This document shows, piece after piece, positions 1 through 9,539 of a stretch of 64,000 nucleotides of DNA. The stretch comes from Hyposmocoma kahamanoa (lineage: Eukaryota; Arthropoda; Insecta; Lepidoptera; Cosmopterigidae): positions 25,619,030-25,683,029 of the forward strand of contig NW_020653854.1 of assembly GCF_003589595.1 (NCBI RefSeq), given 5' to 3'. Position 1 is the stretch's first letter. Each line of letters begins with the position of its first letter. The notes below the pieces were generated by a model. The model was not told the DNA's origin and searched no databases. It saw only the letters and a program-made list of their open reading frames with translations. Made by a program: the position numbers and the translations under genes.

Positions 1-58
1 TTTTTGCCGTAGCTCCATATGTGAGAAATCTATTTCTTCATTGTTACTTTTGTAAAGG
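1..58 (+). repeat. RepC interspersed repeat, fragment
   Basis: This is a short copy of a repeat whose core is GTAGCGCCATCT followed by GAGAAATCTATTTCTTCA. Related copies lie near 1725, 24130 (inverted), 41780 and 50800 (inverted). In the last two it lies beside a tRNA-derived SINE, so it may be part of, or a habitual neighbour of, that SINE. It is cut by the window edge. Confidence 0.5.
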
Positions 59-62
59 AAAT

Positions 63-300
63 GGAGTTGCTCCTGACCACCTGGCCCTGGAGCAAAGATA
101 GTGTCTACGATAGGATGCTCTCGCCCAGAAGATGCCAATTCAGTAGCATCTTAAAGATACTCGGGTTGTACGTGTTCGGATACATTGTCCCAGACAGGGA
201 ATTCCACACTTGGGCTGAGCGCATAATAAAAGATGACGAAAAGCGCTTGAAGGGAATATCGACCTGGTAGGTACGATATCCCGTCAGTCGTACGTATGGA
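63..300 (-). mobile_element. Non-LTR retrotransposon (CR1/jockey-like) C-terminal remnant
   Basis: The minus strand encodes the usual tail of LINE reverse transcriptases: YQVDIPFKRFSSSFIMRSA, then AQVWNSLSGTM, then a Y-N-x-S-x-F-K-x-x-L-x-x-H-L pattern. Position 4125-4400 has a second, frame-broken copy with the same DNA landmarks (AAGGGAATATCGACC). Only the last ~75 codons survive. A mariner begins immediately to the right, so the upstream LINE body was probably lost or displaced by it. The family is inferred from the motif only. Confidence 0.6.
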
Positions 301-1262
301 TAAGCGAGCGAGAACACATAGATAGTCAATGTTAACAATATTGCAAAAGACTGAACAACAAAAACATCGATGCTGTGCGCCGTATGATCAAAACAGACTG
401 GCATGTGACATATCATGAGGTTCGGGCATCTTTAAGCATAGGCATGAGTTAAATGAAATCAATACTACACAAACATTTGGGTGTGAAAAAGCTGTGCTCT
501 CGGTGGATCCCACACAATTTGTCTGAGGCTCAAAAAACGGATCGCGTCACTTGGTGCAATGCCATGTTTACCAGATTCAACGGAGGGGCGTCAAGTTTGG
601 TGTGGGATATAGTAACAAGTGACGAAACATGGATTTATAGTTACGATCCCAAAACAAAGCAGCAATCGAGCGTATGGGTCTTTCGAGATGAGCCGAAACC
701 AACCAAAGTGGCGTGCGTGCAAAGTGCCTCTAAGCGGATGATTGCTTCTTTTTTTAATAAAACTGGACACGTGGCTACTGTTGCTTTGGAGAATCGTTGT
801 ACCGTGAATAGTGATTGGTACACGACCATTTGTTTTCCGGAAGTTATTAACAAACTCCGTAAAAATAACCGTAAACGCCGTATCATCTTGCACCACGATA
901 ATGCCAGTTCTCACACGGCTAGACAGACAAATGAATTTTTGAAGGTGAACAACGTTGACCTTATGAGCCATCCCGCGTACAGACCCGACCTGGCACCTTG
1001 TGACTTTTATTTATTTCCAATAATTAAGAACCAGTTATGCGGTCAACGATTTTCATCACCCGAAGAGGCTGTCGAAGAGTATGAAAAATATGTTTCAGAG
1101 ATTGTCACGTGGGAGTGGCATAAATATTTTCAAAATTGGTTCATGCGCATGAAAAAGTGCATTACCGCTAACGGAGAATATTTTAAGAAACAATAAATTA
1201 ATTTCTGACCATTTATAGTATTTTTTTCTTATTCATTCCGGAAACTTATAGTGCGCCTCACG
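300..1262 (+). mobile_element. mariner-family DNA transposon, decayed
   Basis: The element is defined by the transposase pseudogene it contains. The likely right end is the stretch ending in GTGCGCCTCACGTA near 1262, just before a TA. I could not define a matching left TIR next to the LINE remnant, so the left boundary is approximate. The Tc1/mariner superfamily inserts at TA. The element is expected to be ~1.3 kb when whole, and this copy is about 0.96 kb, so its 5' part is missing or rearranged. Confidence 0.7.
363..1196 (+). pseudogene. mariner transposase (D,D34D) with one in-frame stop
   Basis: The frame from 363 reads NIDAVRRMIKTD and is interrupted by one TAA at 450-452, where related mariners carry a glutamine. 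It is then open from 453 to the TAA at 1196. The catalytic triad is visible: the first Asp in SDETW, the second in LHHDNASSHTA, and the third in LAPCDFYLFP, with exactly 34 residues between the second and third. The WVFRDEP and HPAYRPDLAPCD signatures are typical of mariner. N-terminal similarity continues upstream around 325-351 (VNVNNIAKD) but in another frame, so there is also a frameshift at about 350-362. The product would cut and paste its own element at TA sites, but this copy cannot make a full protein from the usual start. The DNA-binding N-terminal part is the damaged region. Confidence 0.9.
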
Positions 1263-1264
1263 TA

Positions 1265-1680
1265 TAATATGAAAGTACTTGTAATCAACAAATTATTTAC
1301 ATTCAGGGAATTTTAACTGCAAAAAAAAAAGAAAGTACGTAAAAATAAAATCTATTAAGATTTCGTTATATATAATAATAATTGGAAACAATTATTTTTC
1401 CTCGTTTTCACAAAGAAGAATAAATAAAACCTGCTGAGCCCGTTCATATTGTCACATTGTGACATTGTGAATTCGTAATTAGCCTAGTGTCAATTGTTAG
1501 TGTGGCAGTCATAATTTTTCGGTGAAAGTGCGGTAAGTCACGAAATTATGATCGCGTCTTTTTATTTAACGAGAAATTATTTCTCATGTAGTATTAAATA
1601 AGTAAATAAATAACATATTTAAGAGATTTATGCGAGTAAATACGTTAAACTTAACTTTTAATCGTCACCAAATTAGTTTT
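1265..1680. repeat. RepD, copy 1 (~400 bp)
   Basis: This stretch aligns by eye with 12293-12670 over its whole length. Shared blocks are ATTTACATTCAG-GAATTTTAACTGC, AGTGTCAA-TGTTAGT, GTCATAATTTT-CG and ACGAGAAATTATTTC. No TIR or poly(A) was found. In this copy the block GAAAGTGCGGTAAGTCA contains a good splice-donor-like GCG|GTAAGT, which the other copy lacks. The class is unknown. Confidence 0.55.
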
Positions 1681-1724
1681 TCGAATGAAAACTTTGTTTT
1701 CACTGCATAATCTTCGTTTTTGGT

Positions 1725-1830
1725 TTTTAACGACTTCTTTGCCGTAGCGCCATCTGTGAAAAATTTATTTCTTCACTCAGAGAAGTACCTTTACAGCTAC
1801 CATCGCTGACTAGAGATGTGGCTATAAAAG
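1725..1830 (+). repeat. RepC interspersed repeat
   Basis: Contains the family core GCCGTAGCGCCATCTGTGA, a TTTCTTCACTCAG block and ACCTTTACAGCTACCATC. It matches the inverse of 24130-24235 and parts of 41780-41870. The next 150 bp (GAATCCCGCCGGATCCAAAG) looks like a decayed tail of the tRNA-derived SINE seen at 50575-50745. Confidence 0.5.
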
Positions 1831-2030
1831 TTTAAAAAAAAATTGTGAAAACAGTCCACTAAAATCTCACTCACTATGAGAATCCCGCCGGATCCAAAGA
1901 ATTTTTCGTCTTCCATCTTTGTTATTAATAGATATTTTATCGTTAAATAATTCGTTTTAGACTTTATTATAGTCTTTTTTTTTCAGAATTTTATATGATC
2001 GGATAAAGTACAACGTGTAACAAATTAACC

Positions 2031-2298
2031 TTAGCGACTCATCCGAAGAACAGAGTCCGATGTGATTACATAGCGAAAAGAGAATAAGTACGATACGAGA
2101 ATAATTTCGTAACTCAAACTAAGGCCTATGTAAAGGAGTTTTGAGAATTTATATGTCTAATTTCGTTTCGGAAATATAAAATCGAACAACTGTCGATCTG
2201 ACGTCCTCAGCGAAGAAGAAGGAACGAAATGTACTATGTCTTGAGAACAAGTAGTCTTGCACATACATATATCTTTGTTCTCCGGATGAGTCGTTAGT
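2031..2298. mobile_element. Candidate TIR element (MITE), ~268 bp
   Basis: The ends are imperfect inverted repeats of about 25 bp. The left has TTAGCGACTCATCCGAAGAA, and the reverse complement of the right end has CTAACGACTCATCCGGAGAA, followed by CAGAG or CAAAG. No clear target duplication is visible. There is no coding capacity, and the superfamily is unknown. Confidence 0.5.
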
Positions 2299-2779
2299 CG
2301 TCGTGACTCGTTTTTTTTTGTACGACCATTACTTAATAGTAAATACCTGAACCAGTTGATCTAACAAAACAGTGTTTTTCCCGTGACTCGCCCTAATGAC
2401 AACCAGTGTGTAATGTCTTTCGTTTCCTCCATTCGCATTGGTCTTTTTTACACATTCGTTTATTCAGGCTTCCTTCTGACCTGGCCTTTTATAAGGATTA
2501 ACTCAATCGGCTTGAGTGAGACATGTACGTCGAACGTCGACCTTTTCCCACTTCACCCCCCACGTTCGCTGTACAAATTGTGTCGTTATTCTTTAACCAA
2601 AACTACAGGAGCACTTCTTTTGTGTATCAGTCACTACATCACCTTTCACACAAAGCTCTCGGCTACACTGCTCCTCATACATATTTAATAAATGCTTATT
2701 ATAATAGGAAGCTTGATAGTTTGTAGTTTGATATTTCAATTTTGTTCTCGGGTTAATTCCCCAAACGTATAAAATATAG

Positions 2780-3175
2780 TAAAACGAATCAGCGGAGGCA
2801 GTCGGAGAGGCGGCTATATTTCGGCCTCGCTTCAAGCTACAAACTAGCTAGCTGTACTTGATAATCGTCTTTACAAAGTCACAAATTCATTTAAGGTTGA
2901 TATTCAAAATTTGCCGTTCACGAGGTTTAAAACTATAGTGAAATAAAGACTTTATTATACAGCTTGCGCCTACTTGGATGACAAAGATCGGTGGTAGTGA
3001 CCTGTTTAGCTCCTGCAGGTAGTTTCGGTTTATGATGTTTGAAACAAATATTGTAAATGATAACTGTGTACAATTGTATACATATTGTCAAAGAGCAACC
3101 CTTACAGTTTCTTGCTCAATATGACGATTTCAAGTTTGCTTATCTATGACATAAAAATTATTTGAGTCTAAGTAC
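2780..3175 (+). repeat. RepH, LINE 3'-UTR-like repeat, copy 1
   Basis: Blocks GTTGATATTCAAAAT, ACAAATATTGTAAATGATAA, AAAGAGCAACCC and TTATTTGAGT recur in the same order at 15055-15400. The final AATTATTTGAGT resembles lepidopteran LINE 3' ends. This copy lacks the TCTCAGTGAAATCTGCCTTA block that the 15.3-kb copy keeps. There is no coding sequence. Confidence 0.5.
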
Positions 3176-3510
3176 GAGCACAAATGCAAATTCGGTACTG
3201 CTCGACTCGTATGTAGCGTCACAAAACTTGAACTACCGGCTCTTCCATTTAAATGTTAATCAAAACAGCGTGATTTTACATTGCAAAGAATTATTTCCCA
3301 TTCCTCGTAAGGCTTTATTTGTTTCCTGGTTTGTTATTTTTATTCACGTAACTGTCAAACCAGCGCTATGAAATCCATGTATCTTATCAAATCTTCATGT
3401 AAAGGCTATGTAAACGAAACAAGCAATCTTATTTTCTTTTATACTGTTATACCTAGCTTTTCTTTTTTTGTTGTACAAACATGTGGTTACTTCATCGTCG
3501 TCGATAATAT

Positions 3511-3540
3511 CATCACCATCATCATCATCATCGTCATCGA
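3511..3540. repeat. (ATC)n microsatellite
   Basis: A run of imperfect ATC/GTC triplets. Such tracts often mark LINE 3' tails, but no LINE was recognised beside this one. Confidence 0.8.
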
Positions 3541-3614
3541 TTTATTCCAATTACATGTCCAACAAGTGGACAAGAGTGTTCTCTTAGACGAAGATTTAAG
3601 ATATAGCACTAACC

Positions 3615-3800
3615 CTATACGGGTTGGGAACTCCACTGCTTTCTGAGGGTCGTGAATCTTCTTCTATATGTATACTTCATCACGATGTGTTCTTTCACCT
3701 TTAGCGCAAAGTACAGGTCGATTCGAACCGTCGACCTCTGTATTAAGAAGCAACCTTTCTCCCACTGAACTATTATTTCTGCAACCAGAAACCAAATCAA
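3615..3800 (-). mobile_element. tRNA-derived SINE (SINE2 family)
   Basis: Read on the minus strand, it has a degenerate head (AATAGTTCAGTGGGAGAAAG), a box-B-like GACGGTTCGAATCGACC, then AAAGGTGAAAGAACACATCG, GAAGAAGATTCACGACCCTC and GGAGTTCCCAACCCGTATAG. The same order occurs in the fullest copy at 47759-48030. The promoter boxes are recognisable but mutated. Confidence 0.65.
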
Positions 3801-4124
3801 TAAAAGGTATCTGAATAAACAGGTTTAAATATTAATGAAGTTCGCAGTCGATAAACTCTTGAAAACTGTTATAAACAAAGCCTCGTGTGTTTGTGTATAA
3901 GTTGCTTACGTCATCGCCAATTCGTTGAACTGTCCTGACCTTGGGAGCATTGATCTGAACCTAGACACTGCAACGAACGTTGTATTGCTGTCATCAAATA
4001 CCATCATTGTCTGCATTTTTATTTCCAGTTACTGTCCCTAGCATTTTACCTGCAGTGAACATAAATGCAGACAACTTTTAGGATTATGATCACTACATAA
4101 GTTTGGCACACAAATGTCCCACTG
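3801..4124. other. No recognisable feature
   Basis: Unique-looking, moderately AT-rich sequence. I see no ORF with coding character and no repeat match inside the window. Confidence 0.5.
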
Positions 4125-4400
4125 TTGAGCAGTCTCCTTCAAAAATGGTCCTACCGAGAATTTAACCTAGGACCTTTTTTAAAGAAAATGGACTTGCTTT
4201 TGTATACTAGCCTTGGAACAAAGATAAGGTCTACTATGGAACGAAATAAGCCAGAAGACGCATATTCAGTTGCACCTACGAGACAGAGGCAAGGAATTCC
4301 ATTCTTGGGCTGTGCGTACAACAAAAGATGAAGAAAAGAGCTTAGTACATCTGAAGGGAATATCGACCAAGTGGGGATGATATCCCGCCGTACTCCTCGT
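4125..4400 (-). mobile_element. LINE C-terminal remnant, second copy
   Basis: It shares AAGGGAATATCGACC, the AGGAATTCCA...TTGGGCTG order and the terminal GATATCCCG with 63-300. On the minus strand, pieces corresponding to VDIPFKRFSSSF and AQVWNSLSGT are recoverable only across frameshifts. It is a degenerate paralogue of the first LINE remnant in the same orientation. Confidence 0.55.
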
Positions 4401-4477
4401 TCTCCACCAATTTTGGTCTGACTTGGTGAACCAATGCTTAAATAAAAATGATTATAGACAATTTTTAAGTTAACCAA

Positions 4478-5164
4478 CGCCTTACAACTTACGATGTGCT
4501 GACCTCGATTGCGGCAATCGCAGACTAAATTTGGTACAGTAAAGTACTTTGTTGTTTGTTAGTTAAGAGCTGTGAAATTAGACGAAGTCCATTGATTAAT
4601 CCATAATTTGAAACGACATGCGTTGGCGTCAAGAGTAAATTTATAAGCAGCTGTTAATTTTCGACTTAAGTAAAACTAAACTGAATTGTGTCAACTTAAA
4701 ATCTTTTAAATATGTTTGTGTATATCAAACGTTGAGATCAGACTTTTATGCACATATATTACTAAGTCTCACTTACTAAAGCTCAAGAGTAAAGTGTAAA
4801 TGATTAATAAATCATCATATTTCTAGAATACAGTCAAGTTGGGGTAATTTTAAACATTTTTTCAAAGTTTTTATAGAATAGAAATAGAAACCATTTATTA
4901 TATTTTACGCATATAAAAAGAAAAATATATAGAAGTTCACTGCAAAACCTGATAACAGGGAAGATGGTTTCTCCGTACCACCAGTTTGGGATCCAGTATT
5001 TCCTCTGATGAAAAATCCCAAACAGACATAAGACAGTACTAATTAATGTTTTAGTTTATTCCATTTTCTATTATTAATTAATAATAAATTGAACTTAATA
5101 AAAATTCATTCAATAAAATAATTTGTAAAACTTAATGTAGCGTCAATTGGAATGTTTTCTTTGT
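4478..5164. other. AT-rich stretch without recognisable feature
   Basis: Nothing with coding potential is seen. Several AT-rich simple tracts lie around 5040-5110. Confidence 0.5.
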
Positions 5165-5410
5165 AAAATTAAAAATAAGGTATTTAATTAATAACTGTTG
5201 TAACTATAGTGAAAAAATAGGGTGGTTTGCATTAATATGAGACATAACCGGTTGAAAACTCTACCACCTCAGTTAATCGTGACCACGGGACTTGTAAAGG
5301 GCCCGATCGGTTTGTTTGAAAAAACAAATACATATACGCGATTTAAATAAGGAAAAATAGTTTCATTTCCTATGTGTAACAATCGCGAAAACCAAAGAAC
5401 TCGATATATA
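5165..5410 (-). repeat. RepG copy (CAATCGCGAAAACC repeat)
   Basis: This copy runs opposite to the one at 12850-13135. Shared blocks are GGGTGGTTTGCATTAATATG, the CACCTCAGT-GACCA-GGGAC core, TTTGTTTGAAAAAACAAATA, and AAAAATAGTTTCATTTCCTA followed by CAATCGCGAAAACC. Shorter pieces lie near 8575, 16735, 39565 and 57180. I know of no function. It is a common type of lepidopteran interspersed repeat. Confidence 0.6.
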
Positions 5411-5934
5411 TTTATTATTAATTAGCCAACAATAGTCTTTTTCCACTCTAATTTAGAATAATTTAACTAAAATGACGAATTACAAAAAACAACTGTTGGA
5501 GAAAATGGCGCTTAAAGGGCAATTCAAAGTTACCCTGACTTTTGGGTATCTTAGAATTGAATCGAGTCATTTTGGACGACGAAAATTCTTCTTCATTAAC
5601 AATTTAACTGAGTTGGTTAAGATCATAATCGTATTTTGAATAACTTTCAAAACTTCTTTCTTCTTCAATAACTGTCAAAGTTATGTCACATTTGATATCT
5701 AGAATTCCATTTCACGGAGTTATAATTGACTACAAGCTACAATCTTCCAACCAGGTTTGTTTAAAGTTACCCTACTTGACGGTACAAAATCGGGGAAAAG
5801 GGGAATAAGACGTAAATCCACAATTGCAAAAATAATTTTCTTCCCATTTAGTAATAATAACATACAACTTGTGCGGTTGACACTTACAGTTCACGATTAT
5901 TAGCATCGTATAAATCACCAGTGTATGCATATAA
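5411..5934. other. No gene; short motif repeated
   Basis: There is no coding signal. The motif AAAGTTACCCT occurs at about 5526 and 5764, and its complement AGGGTAACTTTAAAG near 51126, suggesting fragments of one old repeat. Confidence 0.4.
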
Positions 5935-6115
5935 GATAGAACGCAGTATGGCGACTGGCGGAGTCCGGAGGTCTCATCCATCACCGAGATACTGGGCGCA
6001 TTAGCCTTGTTGATCGCGTCTTTTGATGTTCCTCTAATGCGCGATAATGCGCCCGGGGAGGGGTCGCGGGGTGAAGTGCAGGAGGGAATATGGAGACCGT
6101 CCAACCGCCTTTACA
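5935..6115. other. GC-rich, coding-like pocket (possible exon)
   Basis: This ~170-bp block is far richer in G+C and CpG than its flanks, and it is open on both strands. On the plus strand, after a possible acceptor ending GAACGCAG, a frame reads YGDWRSPEVSSITEILGALA, then a hydrophobic stretch and DNAPGEGSRGEVQEGIWRPS before a stop. On the minus strand an ATG frame starts MDGLHIPSCTSPRDPSPG. I do not recognise either product. It could equally be a piece of a GC-rich repeat, so the exon call is weak. Confidence 0.25.
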
Positions 6116-6256
6116 TATAGCGATTTTTTTGCGATGTCATAAAGAAGACGTACAAGCCCGAACATATATCTAAGGTCGGGATATAGCGCGTAAGTAAAAA
6201 ATCAACATTATTTAATTAAATAAATACATACCGACTAAGGTACTAAATTTATTTTT

Positions 6257-6472
6257 AACCGATTTCAAAAAAGAAGGAGGTTCTCAATTCGACTCTACTT
6301 TTTTGTGTGTATTTTGATGATTCTTTTTTGGTGTAAACAGGGTATCAAAAAAAATTCTATCTTTAAGGCTGACAAACCAGGGTATGAATCCGGTTTCGTG
6401 CACTTACCGGTAACCGATTGAAATAAAACTTGGCAAAGAGATGTAATTTCACAAAATTTTGAGGTTGGTTTT
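6257..6472 (+). mobile_element. RepI TIR element (AACCGACTTCAAAA ends)
   Basis: The left end is AACCGATTTCAAAAAAGAAG and the right end is TTTTGAGGTTGGTTTT, an imperfect inverted repeat. The interior includes GTATGAATCCGGTTTCGTGC and GGTAACCGATTGAAATAAAA. The same order occurs at 18020, 23670, 30420 and 54470, and inverted at 39779. It is non-coding, short and of unassigned superfamily. Confidence 0.6.
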
Positions 6473-7078
6473 CTTCTATTGGCGTCTTTTTCAACTATAT
6501 CGTTATCTTTATATGTTTCAACCTTTATAACAACAAGGAACAAACTTTGTTTATTAAAAGTTCTTAAGTCTGCCGAACCCAGATTTAGTAGTAGTATCCT
6601 TGTGAAATTCGTCCAGGGAAATATTGCCAATGCGCACCGTATCTATTCATGACGTTCTAGGTTTTCTTTTACACTCGATTTCTTTACTCAAGAACCTAAA
6701 TTTCTTAGTTCTTGAATTGATGTTCAGTGTGATTGTTTAACATGAAGCCAACAAATAAGCATTATGTTTGACTGTTTTTATTTTCTTTTTTTCTAACTTT
6801 GTAATATCTTAAATTCCTATCTATCTATAAGAATTTCTGTCTTCAGAAGAGTATAGGTACCTACCTAATACAAGCGCATTGTTTGTCAAGAATAGTGGTC
6901 CAATCCAAAATTCCTTTTGGACTTATTAGTGAGATTTGTTCAGAAAATGTTGAATTTTACTGTGAATGGGTCACCGAACTTTTCAGTAGTTGAAATAACC
7001 ACATGACAACACGTTGAGATGGTCTAAGATGTGTCAATTTTGCGCGGCAGGTGTCTAAATAATTTTCCTAGAGAATAA
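6473..7078. other. No recognisable feature
   Basis: AT-rich, with no coding or repeat signal that I can support. Confidence 0.5.
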
Positions 7079-7394
7079 GGGCACGTTCCCGTTGTGTCGT
7101 AACGTTATTTTATCGTTGAACGACTGTCGTGTCTAGCTGTTCCCACTAGATCGTGACGATAATTTATCGGTTCACGGCAGCTGCCTCGTCAGTAATACGA
7201 CAGAACCGCATGACGCTGCGATTATCTGTCGTCATATATTAATCGTGAGGTTTTATTTATAGTCAGACGACTTCGTTCTAGCTCTTTATATACAATAGTA
7301 GGCATAAAAAAGGGTCAGACCTGCAGAAACCTTTTTAAGAAATACAATATAATGACCATGTACTCACAATATATTTATGATATAATAGTTTATG

Positions 7395-7653
7395 CGCGTC
7401 AAAACTTGGGTACTTATGAGCGACGTACGGGCGGAGGCCGATCGTTACGAAACGCGGGAACACTAAAATCCGTTGCCCACCGTACCGAACTGGCAACTAG
7501 AAATCCGCGGGTAATAGGTCCCCGATTCTACGAACATCTACCCACAGACCTGAAAAGTGTTAGAAACGATGAAACGTTTTGTACCCGACTAAAAATCCTT
7601 TTATTGGATATTGAATTGTACAGTGTCGATGAGTTTCTTTTGAAACAATTTTA
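7395..7653 (+). mobile_element. Non-LTR retrotransposon C-terminal fragment
   Basis: The plus strand encodes a LINE tail: RRTGGGRSLRNAGTLKSVAH, VIGPRFYEHLPTDLKSVRND, FCTRLKILLLDIELYSVDEF and a stop. It resembles the minus-strand tail at 10660-10973 (KIYNSLPSELKMVQDHVSFK and CIDEF), so the two belong to one LINE clade. It ends in a (TATTC)n microsatellite, and it lies inside the 7079-7993 TIR element, so it inserted later. The catalytic reverse transcriptase domain is absent. Confidence 0.7.
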
Positions 7654-7803
7654 ATTGTATTTTATTCGACAAGCAGTAGTTATACTACTTTATTTTATAT
7701 TCATTATTATTATTATTATTATTTTGTTACTGACGATCATAGTTATCCCTTGACATTGTATTTCCAATTGTAATATTGTGACATTGATAACATGAAATAA
7801 ACG

Positions 7804-7844
7804 ATTCTATTCTATTCTATTCTATTCTATTCTATTCTATTCTT
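7804..7844 (+). repeat. (TATTC)n microsatellite, LINE 3' tail
   Basis: About eight perfect pentamer units directly follow the LINE 3' UTR and the AATAAA at ~7795. This is the expected position for a retrotransposition tail. Confidence 0.85.
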
Positions 7845-7993
7845 TACATCGTCGCGACAGTCTGTTGTTTTAACGTCAAAAAAGTGAACGACAGTTAATC
7901 GTGTGTTACTATAAGTGAACAACTTCATTTAAATAGACACGACACCTTAATCTGCACGACTGTCTGTCGTCACGATATAATGGGAACGCGCCC

Positions 7994-8507
7994 TTATATG
8001 CTTTTAAAATAGGCCACTATTCTAAAAAGGCATCCATATGTCGTTAAACAGCGTTAAGTAATAGTAAATGTTTTCCTGAAACGTCTTTTCGGTATAGCAC
8101 TTCAAATGTTCAGCTCAAAAAAGAAAAAATATATTCATATATAAAAAAGGTGGACATAAGACGATTAGTGGAGAATGGTCGCTTTTGAAAGCTGAGTAAG
8201 ATCGTATGTCTTAGTCACTTACGACAAAATACGGCAGTTAGTGAGGCGAGGAACATTTTCACCTCTTAGTTACACCATTATAAGCCAGGTGAAGCCTGAA
8301 AACCAGCAAATTGCTGAGGTTTTTACCTTTTCTTAGATAGATTTAAGCATTGTTTTATCTTAAATATTGTTGTACGAGTATGTGTTGTGTTCAAGAATAA
8401 AATCTTTTTATTTCGAAAAGTGAGAGGAAAGAGTACCTACGACTGTATTTTAGCTGGTGACTGTTGTTCACTCGCACACACAATTTTAGCAAATCCTTCA
8501 AAAGCAT
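7994..8507. other. No recognisable gene
   Basis: The stretch around 8160-8340 is slightly more complex in composition but shows no ORF, TIR or copy elsewhere in the window. Confidence 0.5.
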
Positions 8508-8536
8508 TTGCAAGCTACCGTTTCGGTAGTTTGCAA
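8508..8536. repeat. Short hairpin, 13-bp arms
   Basis: Arms TTGCAAGCTACCG and CGGTAGTTTGCAA are separated by TTT. The single DNA mismatch would be a G-U pair in RNA. Confidence 0.5.
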
Positions 8537-8574
8537 CTTAAAATTTAAATTACATCAGGAAAACGTGTATTTGT

Positions 8575-8655
8575 TACACGCGATTCGGATCTGAAAAAAA
8601 TACTTTCATTTCCTGTAACAATCGCGAAAACATAAGAACTCGATAAGTAAACATT
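8575..8655. repeat. RepG fragment
   Basis: Matches the end of the family: CGCGATTCGGATCTGAAAAA, then TTTCATTTCC, CAATCGCGAAAAC and AAGAACTCG. Confidence 0.55.
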
Positions 8656-8827
8656 TTTTCTTAAACCCCATACAAAATGAACGCAGTTCTTCAAGCATTT
8701 GGTACAATGAACCAACGAATTATAACGCGAATTTAGTTTCTGGACCAACGACCTGGGCATAAAGGATCCTAATTTTAAATCATCTCAGATGTGTGTCGAA
8801 AGATTATCAATGGCAGAACGTTTGAAT

Positions 8828-8990
8828 GAACGAAATGAATGAATGAAATAATCTTTATTGCACATAAAAATTACAATTAAAATCCAGTACAATAGCTTAA
8901 GTATAATAGTAGTAGTACTTATTGCTATGTAGCAATTTCTTCCAGGCAACCTTAGGATAGATATTTCGGATATGCAAAAGGGGTGCAACC
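8828..8990 (-). mobile_element. LINE 3'-end-like sequence
   Basis: On the minus strand, sequence rich in TGTGCAATAAAGATTATTTC runs into ATTCATTCATTCGTTCATTC, a typical LINE 3' end with AATAAA and a short tandem tail. Its relation to the LINE at 9000-9420 is not resolved. Confidence 0.4.
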
Positions 8991-8999
8991 AAAGATTAT

Positions 9000-9420
9000 C
9001 ATCATAAGTACACTACATAATAAGTAATATTAAAAATATATACATATCCATAGATAGATATACATATACATACAAATAACAATAATATTATTAATACATA
9101 CATAACAATAAATACACAATAATATTAAATGCTTATATACTTTTAAAGGAAAAAGAAAAATGAAGTATAAATGCAGGAAATAAATGAAAGGATAGTAGAA
9201 GACAGACGAAATTTAGGAGTTGAGGAAATGATCCTTGACACGATGTTTAAAGGAATCAAGAGAGGGGATCGTCGAATCGATTCAGGGAGAGAATTCCACA
9301 ATCTGATCGCAGAAATGGTAAAAGAGTTGGAATAAAAGTTAGAAGTATGAGAGGGCAAGTTAAGTAAGAGAGTATCAGAGGAGCGAAGGCGACGTTTGGT
9401 AGTCTGCTAAAAGTTAAGAA
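9000..9420 (-). mobile_element. Non-LTR retrotransposon C-terminus and 3' UTR
   Basis: The minus strand encodes SNFYSNSFTISAIRLWNSLP, ESIRRSPLLIPLN and a frame-broken continuation. This is the canonical W-N-x-L-P tail of jockey/CR1-type LINEs. The 3' side (9000-9140) is an AT-rich UTR with ATACATA and ATTATTATT tracts. It is heavily truncated. Confidence 0.65.
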
Positions 9421-9539
9421 GAGTGACGGCTAGCCATGGAGCTACTATTCACTACCATTGAAATTTTTTGGTCTTTAATGGCGAGTCGATGGTATGGTTA
9501 TTAATAGAGGTATGGGTATTAACACAAATTTCTGATGTT

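Larger units (their letters stand above)
7079..7993. mobile_element. TIR element with GGGCRCGTTCCC ends, carrying a LINE insertion
   Basis: The left end starts GGGCACGTTCCCGTTGTGTC. The reverse complement of the right end starts GGGCGCGTTCCCATTATATC. The flanking trinucleotides are TAA on the left and TTA on the right, which fit the TWA preference of PIF/Harbinger but are not identical. The interior repeats the sequence CGTTGAACGACTGTCGTG. A LINE 3' end with its own (TATTC)n tail sits inside. A truncated relative of the left half lies at 33001-33140. The superfamily is inferred. Confidence 0.6.

Noticed and set aside
2383..2835. Overlapping 67-101-codon frames around 2.4-2.8 kb
   Set aside because: Hydrophobic, low-complexity translations with no family motif, overlapping on both strands. 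Not supported as genes.
3162..3646. Two plus-strand frames including an isoleucine-rich stretch
   Set aside because: The Ile/His runs are the translation of the ATC microsatellite, and there are no splice or family signals.
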